A stretch of 13,833 nucleotides of DNA from an uncultured Dorea sp. (GTDB taxonomy: Bacteria > Bacillota > Clostridia > Lachnospirales > Lachnospiraceae), in assembly GCA_948844705.1 (NCBI GenBank), contig CAQNVT010000097.1, positions 1 to 13,833 on the forward strand, in the 5' to 3' direction. Under the pieces are notes generated by a model. The model saw only the letters and a program-made list of their open reading frames with translations, was not told the DNA's origin and made no database searches. Below are positions 7,999-13,833 of the stretch, piece after piece. Numbering within the stretch: the first letter of the stretch is position 1; the number at the start of each line of letters is the position of its first letter. The position numbers were made by a program, and so were the translations under genes.

Positions 7999-9237
7999 TT
8001 ATATTTCCTCACGTCTTAATATATCATATTTTTCCGCCGCTCCGCCCTTCAGCCTCACATAGATCTCCTGCTTCGGATGAGGCGCGCTCTCCTGCTCATT
8101 TCCCTCCGCATCCGTGATCTGCTCTACCGTCACCTCCACGTTTCTTCCGTCCGGCTTCATGATCTCGATCCTCTCGCCCACGGAAAATTTATTCCTCTGC
8201 TCGATGCGGTATGCACCGTCTTTTTCTCCGCCGACGATCCCGAGATATGTGTACTCCTTTACATACGTGCTGCTATCATAAATCTGGCTTTCCTCTCCGG
8301 GCTTTCCGAAATAAAAGCCTGTCGTAAACTGTCTGTAGGTGCAATTGGATATCTGATCCAGATACCAGGGCATATTCTTCTCATAAAGCTTTGGATCCTT
8401 AAGATAATCGTCAATCGCTTTGCGGTAGGTTCTGGCCGCCGTCGCCACATAAAGCGCCGTCTTCATGCGCCCTTCGATCTTAAAGCTGTCGATTCCGGCG
8501 TCAATCATCTCCGGAATATGCTCGATCATGCACAGATCCCTGGAGTTGAAAATATAGGTGCCCCGTTCATTTTCATAAACCGGCATGTACTCTCCCGGCC
8601 TCGTCTCCTCCACCACGGAATATTTCCACCGGCAGGGATGCGTGCATGCCCCATGGTTCGCATCCCTTCCTGTAAAGTAATTGCTTAAAAGACACCTTCC
8701 CGAGTAGGAAATGCACATCGCCCCGTGGATGAAGCTTTCGATCTCCATCTCCTCCGGGATATGATCCCGGATCTCCCGGATCTCCTTTAAGGACAGCTCC
8801 CTTGCCGAGACGACTCGCTTCGCGCCTAACGCCCACCAGAACCGGTATGTTCCGTAATTCGTATTGTTTGCCTGGGTGCTGATATGACGTTCGATCTCCG
8901 GGCAGATCTCCTTTGCCATCTGAAAAATAGCCGGGTCTGCAATGATCAGGGCGTCCGGTCCCATCTCCCTAAGCTCCTTCAAATACTGCTCTGCACCCGG
9001 AAGATCATCATTATGAGCCAGTATATTTACCGTCACATGGATCCTCACTCCGCGGGCATGTGCAAATTCAATGCCGGCCTTCATATCCTCCGGCGAGAAG
9101 TTCTTTGCCCTGGCACGGAGTCCAAATGCCTCTCCCCCGATATATACTGCGTCTGCGCCGAATATAACCGCCGTTTTCAGAACCTCCAGGCTGCTTGCCG
9201 GTATTAATAATTCCGGACGTTTTTTACTCATATTCAT
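7999..9237 (-). CDS. trhP: U32 family protein, likely tRNA uridine-34 hydroxylase TrhP
   Basis: Family formerly called peptidase U32. Its E. coli and B. subtilis members (TrhP/YegQ; YrrN-YrrO) hydroxylate uridine 34 of certain tRNAs using prephenate. The 412-residue product begins MNMSKKRPELLIPASSLEVL, followed by the TIM-barrel-like core with GADAVYIGGEAFGLRARA (28-45) and HISTQANNTN (118-127). Four cysteines at the U32 signature, Cys175 (GAMC), Cys182 (GRC), Cys198 (GAC) and Cys202 (HPC), match the residues thought to hold an iron-sulfur cluster. The conserved FNSRDLCMIEHIPEMIDAGI and DSFKIEGRMK follow, then a C-terminal beta-barrel. The start has AGGAGG 7 nt upstream, and its first 14 bp overlap the end of trmR. 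That coupling with the ho5U methyltransferase supports tRNA modification over a protease role. Confidence 0.88.
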   Translation of the reverse strand: MNMSKKRPELLIPASSLEVLKTAVIFGADAVYIGGEAFGLRARAKNFSPEDMKAGIEFAHARGVRIHVTVNILAHNDDLPGAEQYLKELREMGPDALIIADPAIFQMAKEICPEIERHISTQANNTNYGTYRFWWALGAKRVVSARELSLKEIREIRDHIPEEMEIESFIHGAMCISYSGRCLLSNYFTGRDANHGACTHPCRWKYSVVEETRPGEYMPVYENERGTYIFNSRDLCMIEHIPEMIDAGIDSFKIEGRMKTALYVATAARTYRKAIDDYLKDPKLYEKNMPWYLDQISNCTYRQFTTGFYFGKPGEESQIYDSSTYVKEYTYLGIVGGEKDGAYRIEQRNKFSVGERIEIMKPDGRNVEVTVEQITDAEGNEQESAPHPKQEIYVRLKGGAAEKYDILRREEI

Positions 9238-9883
9238 ACTCTTTCCTCCTGACGCTTAACGCCACGCCGTCACCCAGCGGGAGAACGGACGTCTCCAGCT
9301 TATCATGATGCTTCAGCTCATAAAGATACTCTCTCATACGGCTGTGAATCGTGCGGTTGCGCCGCTCCACCGCAAACCGGGACTCTATGACATCGCCGTC
9401 CTGAAGCACATTATCCGATACCAGAACACCCTCGTCCGCAAGCAGACGGACCGCCTCCGGAAGGTAGTTGATATACTGCCCCTTCGCCGCGTCCATAAAA
9501 ATAAAATCATAGGGCCCCTCAAGAGACCGCATCACCTCAAGAGCATCTCCCTCTATCAGCGTGATCTGCCCCTCTTTTCCGGCACGCCTGAAATTCTCCC
9601 GGGCGGCCGGGATCCTCTTTTCATAATTTTCCACTGTCGTGATCCTTCCGCCCTCCGGCATATATTCACTCATCAGCACCGCAGAAAACCCGACCGCGGT
9701 TCCGATCTCCAGAAGCCGCAGCGGCTTCTTTATCATAAGAAGAACCTTTAAAAAGCTCTGGGTTTCCTTGCGTATGATCGGAACATGCGCATCCAGCGCC
9801 TCCTTTTCAATCTGCTCGACGATCTCCTTCTCCGGCGCTTCCAAAGACCGGATATACGACGCGATTCTCTCACCTGTTTCCAT
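9224..9883 (-). CDS. trmR: SAM-dependent O-methyltransferase, likely tRNA 5-hydroxyuridine methyltransferase TrmR
   Basis: Class I methyltransferase of the catechol-O-methyltransferase-like family. Bacillus TrmR (YrrM) methylates 5-hydroxyuridine 34 to 5-methoxyuridine, which broadens wobble decoding. The 219-residue product shows the SAM-binding LEIGTAVGFSA (58-68), Glu85 at the end of the second strand, EGDALEV (111-117), FIFMDAAKGQY (128-137) and SDNVL (156-160). Asp131, Asp157 and Asn158 fit the divalent-metal site of this family. Length is normal. The start at 9883 has an AAAGG site about 10 nt upstream, slightly far. The overlap with trhP mirrors the yrrM-yrrN-yrrO arrangement in Bacillus. 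Without that neighbour it could only be called a generic O-methyltransferase. Confidence 0.87.
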   Translation of the reverse strand: METGERIASYIRSLEAPEKEIVEQIEKEALDAHVPIIRKETQSFLKVLLMIKKPLRLLEIGTAVGFSAVLMSEYMPEGGRITTVENYEKRIPAARENFRRAGKEGQITLIEGDALEVMRSLEGPYDFIFMDAAKGQYINYLPEAVRLLADEGVLVSDNVLQDGDVIESRFAVERRNRTIHSRMREYLYELKHHDKLETSVLPLGDGVALSVRRKEYEYE

Positions 9884-9902
9884 TTTGGGGACACCCTTTC
9901 TG

Positions 9903-9946
9903 CAATCTGGGACGGAGTATTTCTAAAAATACTCCGTCCCAGATTG
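9903..9946. repeat. 44-bp perfect palindrome (20-bp arms) between rnj and trmR
   Basis: The left arm (9903-9922) starts CAATCTGGG and ends GAGTATTT; the right arm (9927-9946) is its exact reverse complement, and the loop is CTAA. No T-run follows on either strand, so it does not look like a Rho-independent terminator. Such a long exact hairpin with the GGGACGGAGTATTT core resembles dispersed REP/MITE-like intergenic elements of Firmicutes. In the rnj-trmR transcript it would form a very stable stem 20 bp before the trmR start. Confidence 0.85.
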
Positions 9947-9962
9947 AAATTGATTGAAATTT
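9943..9962. repeat. 10-bp tandem direct repeat beside the palindrome
   Basis: ATTGAAATTG is followed directly by ATTGAAATTT: nine of ten bases agree. It starts in the last bases of the palindrome and runs to the RNase J stop codon (9961-9963). It may be a small local duplication connected with the palindrome or simply replication slippage. Confidence 0.5.
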
Positions 9963-10977
9963 ATACATCCATAATTATCGGCAGTATCATCGGTTTCCTT
10001 TTCGTCTTTTTCCAGATAAAATCATTCATGGTATCGCGTATGACGAGCTTGATCTTGCTCCAGTCAGCATTGCGCTGATGAGTAAGGCACTCCTCCACCG
10101 CGTCGGTAACCACACGTCTTGCCTCTTCCATCAGCCCTTCGGACTCTCTTACATAGACGAAGCCCCGGGACACGATATCCGGCCCGGCAAGGAGCTGGTT
10201 GCTGCCCCTCTCAAGAGTCAGTACTACGATCATGATCCCGTCCTCTGCCAGATGCTGTCTGTCGCGGAGAACGATATTTCCCACGTCACCTACGCCAAGA
10301 CCGTCCACGAGAATCTCGCCGGTATGCACCTTGTCCACAACCTTTGCTCCCCTGGCGCTTACCTCCAGCACATCCCCCGACTGGAGCATGAATATATTCT
10401 CCTTCGGTATGCCGAGAGCTTTTGCAACACCGGCGTTCGCCTTCCTGTGACGGTACTCGCCGTGGATCGGAATCGCATATTTGGGCCTTACCAGAGAATA
10501 AATAAGCTTTAGCTCCTCCTGACAGGCATGTCCCGATACATGGGCATCCGAAAAGATGACATTCGCTCCTTTTGCCGACAGCTCGTTAATTACCTTGGAT
10601 ACGGACTTTTCGTTGCCCGGGATCGGGTTCGAGCTGAAAATAACGGTATCCCCCGGCATGATCGTCACCTTTTTGTGCACGTCCGCCGCCATCCGGGAAA
10701 GAGCCGCCATGGATTCACCCTGGCTTCCGGTCGTGATAAGCACCGTCTTCTCCGGCGGATAGTTCTTAAGCTGATCGATCTCTACCAGCGTATTGTCCGG
10801 TACATCCAGATAGCCCAGCTCCTGGGCAACCTGAATGATATTTACCATGCTGCGCCCCTCCACTACAACCTTGCGGCCATATTTGCATGCGGAATTAATG
10901 ATCTGCTGCACGCGGTCCACATTGGATGCAAAGGTCGCAATAATGATCCTTGTATTACAATGCTCGGCGTAAAGCTC
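9961..10977 (-). CDS. rnj: Ribonuclease J, C-terminal 338 residues only; 5' end lost at the join
   Basis: Metallo-beta-lactamase/beta-CASP nuclease with 5'-to-3' exo- and endonuclease activity in mRNA decay and rRNA processing. The credible part begins about ELYAEHCNTR and covers most of the beta-CASP domain (IIIATFASNVDRVQQIIN, RKVVVEGRSMVN), ITTGSQGE, FSSNPIPGNE, the SDAHVSGHA motif, IPIHGEYRH with its metal- or RNA-contacting histidines, and the C-terminal domain. A complete protein would be about 555 residues or longer. The N-terminal metallo-beta-lactamase part with the HxHxDH zinc site is absent. The frame stays open to 11346, but those extra residues are antisense to the aminotransferase and mtaB starts and resemble no RNase J. 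The truncation is therefore a product of the join, not a natural gene ending. Confidence 0.93.
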   Translation of the reverse strand, partial: ELYAEHCNTRIIIATFASNVDRVQQIINSACKYGRKVVVEGRSMVNIIQVAQELGYLDVPDNTLVEIDQLKNYPPEKTVLITTGSQGESMAALSRMAADVHKKVTIMPGDTVIFSSNPIPGNEKSVSKVINELSAKGANVIFSDAHVSGHACQEELKLIYSLVRPKYAIPIHGEYRHRKANAGVAKALGIPKENIFMLQSGDVLEVSARGAKVVDKVHTGEILVDGLGVGDVGNIVLRDRQHLAEDGIMIVVLTLERGSNQLLAGPDIVSRGFVYVRESEGLMEEARRVVTDAVEECLTHQRNADWSKIKLVIRDTMNDFIWKKTKRKPMILPIIMDV

Positions 10978-10978
10978 G
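10958..10978. other. Chimeric join between Clostridia and Bacteroidales DNA
   Basis: To the left, the minus-strand frame reads RNase J up to about 10977. To the right, the plus-strand frame reads a DegT-type aminotransferase from about 10960. Within roughly 20 bp both readings fit their own families, so this stretch is the likely shared overlap. GC content, codon use, gene spacing and ribosome binding sites change here. No transposase, integrase, att-like repeat or tRNA gene is nearby. Confidence 0.9.
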
Positions 10979-11343
10979 ACAATCTGGAACGTATCACAAC
11001 TGCCAGGCGTGCCAATGCCGCTGTCTATGCCGCCACGATTTCCAACGCGGAACTCACGCTTCCGGTACACGACAGTCCCGACGGCGATGTGTGGCACCAG
11101 TATGTCGTGCGTACTTCCGACCGCGATGGTTTCCGGAGCTATCTCGCAACGCATGGAGTGGGCACCGACGTGCACTATCCTCTGCCACCACACAGGCAGC
11201 CGTGCTATGCAGGGGCGTTCGAGGGCACATTCCCCGTTGCCGACAGTCTTGCGGCTACGGTGGTGAGTCTGCCGATATCCGAGGCCACCACACCCGAACA
11301 GATACGGGAAATAGCCGAAATCATAAACAGCTATCACAGATGA
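10960..11343 (+). CDS. DegT/DnrJ/EryC1/StrS sugar aminotransferase, C-terminal 127 residues only
   Basis: PLP-dependent enzymes of this family transaminate nucleotide-linked keto-sugars for surface polysaccharides or related glycans. The readable fragment runs from MLGVKLDNLERI, the helix after the internal-aldimine region, through ARRANAAVYAA, VWHQYVVRT, GVGTDVHYPLPPH, CYAGAFEGTFPVAD and the final VVSLPISEATTPEQIREIAEII. These are hallmarks of the family's C-terminal domain. About 240 residues are missing, including the PLP-binding lysine. The upstream frame (to 10528) is antisense to RNase J and is not part of this protein. The TGA stop overlaps the mtaB start (ATGA), so the fragment belongs to the right-hand genome. 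Confidence 0.9.
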   Translation: MLGVKLDNLERITTARRANAAVYAATISNAELTLPVHDSPDGDVWHQYVVRTSDRDGFRSYLATHGVGTDVHYPLPPHRQPCYAGAFEGTFPVADSLAATVVSLPISEATTPEQIREIAEIINSYHR

Positions 11344-12647
11344 CACAACGCGCTACCGCGATATTCCATACATTCGGCTGCAAGCTCAACTTCGCCGAAA
11401 CAGCCACCGTAAGAGATATTTTTGCCACACACGGAATCACAGACTGCCCCGAGGGTGGCGTTCCGGATTTTATTGTGGTGAACTCCTGCAGCGTTACCGC
11501 CGAGGCCGACCGCAAATGCCGCAGTGCCATACGCAATTTCCACCGGCGCTATCCGCAGGCAGCCATAGTGCTCACCGGGTGCTATGCGCAGCTCAAACCT
11601 GCTGAGGCGAGTCTGCTGCCGGGGGTGGCGGTAGTGGCCGGGGTGAACGACAAGCTGGCACTGGCCGACATGGCTCTCGACTGGCTCGAAAGACGCCGGC
11701 CACACACCGAGGTACGCCCGGTGGCGTCTCTGCGCGAGTTCATGCCATCATGCGCCAGAGGCGACCGCACAAGATTTTTCCTGAAAGTGCAGGACGGATG
11801 CGACTACTGGTGCTCTTACTGCACCATTCCGCGTGCGCGTGGACGGTCACGTTCGGGAACAATCGCCGACATCGTGGCCCAGGCCGAGGCGGCAGCCGAA
11901 GCCGGAGGAAAAGAGATTGTAATCACCGGGGTGAACATCGGCGATTTCGGGGCCGGGCGTGACGACAGCCTGCTCGACCTTTGCCGCGAACTTGACAAGG
12001 TGGAGGGCATTGTCCGCTACCGTATCAGCTCCATAGAGCCGAACCTGCTCACCGACGACCTTATCGACTTCGTGGCGTCTTCGCGGGCGTTCATGCCGCA
12101 TTTCCACATTCCGCTGCAGAGCGGCTCTGATGCCGTGCTGGCGCTGATGCGTAGGCGGTACGACACGGCATTGTTCGCTGCCAAGGTGGGTCGGATACGA
12201 AGCGTGCTTCCCGATGCATTCATAGGAGTGGACATAATAGCCGGCGCAAGAGGGGAGACGCCGGAGGAGTTCGAGCGCTCGCGCTCTTTTGTGTCGTCGC
12301 TCGACATCAGCCGGCTGCATGTGTTTCCCTATTCGGAACGTCCCGGAACACGTGCCCTGGATATCGCCGGCGTCGTGGACCAGGCCGAAAAGCACCGGCG
12401 TGCCGCGGAGCTGGGCAAGGTGTCGGCAGGCAAGCTTGCCGGGTTTTCCGGAAGGTTCACCGGCAGTGTCCGCCCGGTGCTGCTGGAGCATTCGCACGCA
12501 AACGGACATATAGGAGGCTTCACCGACAACTATCTGCGTGTTTCAGTCGACGCGCCGGCATCGGCCGACAACAGCATAGTGGATGTGCGCCTTGGCGCCT
12601 ATCTGCCGGAAAGCGAGAGCATGGAGGCCTCTGTGGTAGCACGATAA
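11340..12647 (+). CDS. mtaB: tRNA t6A37 methylthiotransferase MtaB
   Basis: Radical SAM enzyme that converts t6A to ms2t6A at position 37 of ANN-decoding tRNAs. The 435-residue product begins MTQRATAIFHTFGCKLN. The N-terminal UPF0004 domain has its auxiliary cluster cysteines at Cys14, Cys50 and Cys81. The radical SAM motif CxxxCxxC is at Cys154/158/161 (DGCDYWCSYCTIPRARGRSR region). GVNIGDFG, RISSIEPN, HFHIPLQSGSD, MRRRYD and VFPYSERPGTRA follow, then a TRAM-like C-terminal domain from about 380. The TFGCKLN signature and the GVNIG form favour MtaB over MiaB or RimO. The start at 11340 overlaps the aminotransferase stop; there is no clear Shine-Dalgarno, as usual in Bacteroidales. The frame is open upstream to 10950, but that part is out-of-frame aminotransferase and RNase J antisense. 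Confidence 0.94.
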   Translation: MTQRATAIFHTFGCKLNFAETATVRDIFATHGITDCPEGGVPDFIVVNSCSVTAEADRKCRSAIRNFHRRYPQAAIVLTGCYAQLKPAEASLLPGVAVVAGVNDKLALADMALDWLERRRPHTEVRPVASLREFMPSCARGDRTRFFLKVQDGCDYWCSYCTIPRARGRSRSGTIADIVAQAEAAAEAGGKEIVITGVNIGDFGAGRDDSLLDLCRELDKVEGIVRYRISSIEPNLLTDDLIDFVASSRAFMPHFHIPLQSGSDAVLALMRRRYDTALFAAKVGRIRSVLPDAFIGVDIIAGARGETPEEFERSRSFVSSLDISRLHVFPYSERPGTRALDIAGVVDQAEKHRRAAELGKVSAGKLAGFSGRFTGSVRPVLLEHSHANGHIGGFTDNYLRVSVDAPASADNSIVDVRLGAYLPESESMEASVVAR

Positions 12648-13549
12648 TGGCTATGGAGCGATTACTCCATGCATTGCTGTGGCTGCCCGCAAGGCTGCCG
12701 CTGAGGGTGTTGTATCTGTTTGCCGATGTGTTTTTTGTCCTTCTATATCATGTGGTGCGCTATCGCCGCGGAGTGGTGGACGGCAACCTGGCGCAGTGCT
12801 TCCCTGAAAAGGATTTGCAGGAACGCCGGCGGATTGCCCGCAGCTTCTACCGCAATTTCGCCGACTATATAGTGGAGACCGTGAAGTTGCTGCATATCGG
12901 CGACGACGAGATTCGCCGCCGCATGGTGTTCGACAATCTCGGGCTTCTGCAGGCTCATATTGCCGCGGGACGGTCGGTCGCTGTGTACTTCGGGCATGCC
13001 GGCAACTGGGAGTGGGCGCCGTCTGTGACTCTCCACATGCAAGCTGCCGGCGACGAGGCCGCGCGCTTCGCGCAGGTGTACCGTCCGCTGAGCAACGGCG
13101 CTGTCGATGCCCTGATGCTGCGTCTGCGGTCGCGCTTCGGCTCGGTGTCGTTGCCAAAGGCCACAGTTTTCCGCTCGCTGGCAATGTGGCGCGCCAAGGA
13201 CATAGTGTCGGTGACCGGATTCATGAGCGACCAGAAGCCCTCGCACGGCGATCCTACCGTGCCCTTGCTGTTTCTGGGACGCCCTACGGCGTTTATCAGC
13301 GGAACCGAGACTCTGGCGAGGCGCCTGGGCATGGCAGCCATCTACTGGGACATGGAAAAGACCTCGCGCGGGCATTACCGCATAACCTGCCGTCCGCTGG
13401 CCGACAATGTGGCCGAAACAGCTCCGGGAGAGATAACCCGCAGCTACGCCGCCATGCTTGAGAAAACAATAACACGTAATCCTGCCATCTGGCTATGGAC
13501 ACACAAAAGATGGAAACATCCTGTCGACCCATCGTCGCTATTATCCTGA
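12647..13549 (+). CDS. LpxL/HtrB-family lysophospholipid (lipid A) acyltransferase
   Basis: Inner-membrane acyltransferase that adds a secondary acyl chain, in Gram-negatives usually to lipid A. The 300-residue product has a hydrophobic N-terminal segment (about 20-37, VLYLFADVFFVLLYHVV). Conserved parts are RGVVDGNLAQCFPEK (41-55), SFYRNFADYIVETVK (66-80) and the catalytic HxxxxE motif GHAGNWEW, with His117 and Glu122. FMSDQKPS and LLFLGRPTAFISGTETLARR follow, and the C-terminus is NPAIWLWTHKRWKH, all typical for the family. Length is normal. Its ATG shares one base with the mtaB stop (TAATG), and its end overlaps the next gene. The acyl donor and exact acceptor cannot be told from sequence. 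Its presence indicates a Gram-negative host, unlike the left part of the window. Confidence 0.9.
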   Translation: MAMERLLHALLWLPARLPLRVLYLFADVFFVLLYHVVRYRRGVVDGNLAQCFPEKDLQERRRIARSFYRNFADYIVETVKLLHIGDDEIRRRMVFDNLGLLQAHIAAGRSVAVYFGHAGNWEWAPSVTLHMQAAGDEAARFAQVYRPLSNGAVDALMLRLRSRFGSVSLPKATVFRSLAMWRAKDIVSVTGFMSDQKPSHGDPTVPLLFLGRPTAFISGTETLARRLGMAAIYWDMEKTSRGHYRITCRPLADNVAETAPGEITRSYAAMLEKTITRNPAIWLWTHKRWKHPVDPSSLLS

Positions 13550-13833
13550 ACTGGAATGGCGAGTCGCTTCTGCGGGAATTTCTCCCGCAGGTGGTCGCCA
13601 CCACCGACCCTGCGATAACGCGCCTTGTGGTGGCCGATAACGGAAGCGACGACGGTTCCCTGCGCTATCTGCGCGATAACTGGGAAGGAAAGGTGGATAT
13701 CCTTTCCTTTTCGGAGAATCTCGGATTCGCCGGAGGCTACAACCGCGCCATCGTGGAGTGCGGCCAGCATCCCTATGCCGTGCTTCTGTCTCCTGGCCAG
13801 TACCTTCCCACTGTACTGCGCCGTTTTCATCTA
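13510..13833 (+). CDS. Glycosyltransferase family 2, N-terminal 108 residues, cut by window edge
   Basis: GT-A fold glycosyltransferase, probably for O-antigen, capsule or other surface glycans. Visible motifs are VAIILNWNG (9-17), VVADNGSDDGS (40-50) for nucleotide-sugar binding and SENLGFAGGYNRA (68-80). The start is uncertain: ATG 13510 leaves 7 residues before the core; ATG 13495 is in frame and 5 codons longer. Either overlaps the acyltransferase stop by 40-55 bp, which agrees with the tight packing of this operon. After PYAVLL (to about 13788) the expected DxD-type segment (usually LLNxDVxV) is replaced by SPGQYLPTV, so the last 45 bases may not belong to this gene. Confidence 0.87.
   Translation, partial: METSCRPIVAIILNWNGESLLREFLPQVVATTDPAITRLVVADNGSDDGSLRYLRDNWEGKVDILSFSENLGFAGGYNRAIVECGQHPYAVLLSPGQYLPTVLRRFHL

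Noticed and set aside
10950..11339. Upstream extension of the mtaB frame
   Set aside because: It overlaps the aminotransferase in another frame and crosses the join; the MtaB family starts at the TFGCKLN region, right after ATG 11340.
10978..11346. N-terminal 120 residues of the long minus-strand frame joined to RNase J
   Set aside because: Antisense to the aminotransferase and to the mtaB start; no resemblance to the metallo-beta-lactamase part of RNase J.
12651..13375. Several minus-strand open frames of 128-210 codons in the GC-rich right part
   Set aside because: They are antisense to the acyltransferase, whose motifs are clear; stop codons are rare in GC-rich DNA.
10960..13833. Horizontally acquired Bacteroidales island in a Firmicute
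   Set aside because: No mobility gene, att site or flanking repeat; both border genes are cut at the same point; the genes are ordinary housekeeping and envelope genes.

Overview
The window is two unrelated pieces of gut-bacterial DNA joined near position 10,958-10,978. Positions 1 to about 10,970 look like a Clostridia genome, most likely Lachnospiraceae. The evidence is CIRCE-controlled groES-groEL, a codY gene, a comM-dprA-topA cluster, a sporulation-type sigma factor of the SigK family, RNase J, strong AGGAGG-type ribosome binding sites and moderate GC. Positions from about 10,960 to 13,833 look like a Bacteroidales genome. The evidence is high GC, weak or absent Shine-Dalgarno sequences, tightly overlapping genes, MtaB, an LpxL/HtrB-type acyltransferase and surface-polysaccharide genes. 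I infer the genera only from protein style and motifs; no database search was possible.

Left part, read mainly on the minus strand: an rnj (RNase J) C-terminal fragment; trmR and trhP, which overlap by 14 bp and together would make 5-methoxyuridine at tRNA position 34; then, after a plus-strand sigK-family gene, comM, dprA, topA and codY head to tail with gaps of 5, 4 and 66 bp; a small unknown gene; and groES-groEL behind its own promoter and a perfect CIRCE operator. groEL runs off the left edge. Three starts are better placed inside the longest open frame (codY 2276, dprA 5508, comM 7052), and the sigma factor probably starts at a TTG at 7328, which would give it no pro-peptide.

Right part, all on the plus strand and tightly coupled: the C-terminus of a DegT/DnrJ-type sugar aminotransferase, mtaB (ATGA overlap), a lipid A-type acyltransferase (TAATG overlap) and the N-terminus of a family 2 glycosyltransferase that runs off the right edge. 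Together they look like cell-envelope and tRNA-modification housekeeping genes.

At the join, the RNase J gene and the aminotransferase gene are both cut mid-frame. No mobile element, integrase or repeat is visible, and the two frames share only about 20 bp. An assembly chimera is far more likely than real horizontal transfer. I found no convincing novel defence, mobile or biosynthetic system. The most interesting genuine signals are regulatory: three interlocking palindrome arms at groESL, a 44-bp near-perfect hairpin between rnj and trmR, a 31-bp inverted repeat upstream of comM, and a CodY whose effector pocket seems not to match the branched-chain amino acid type.
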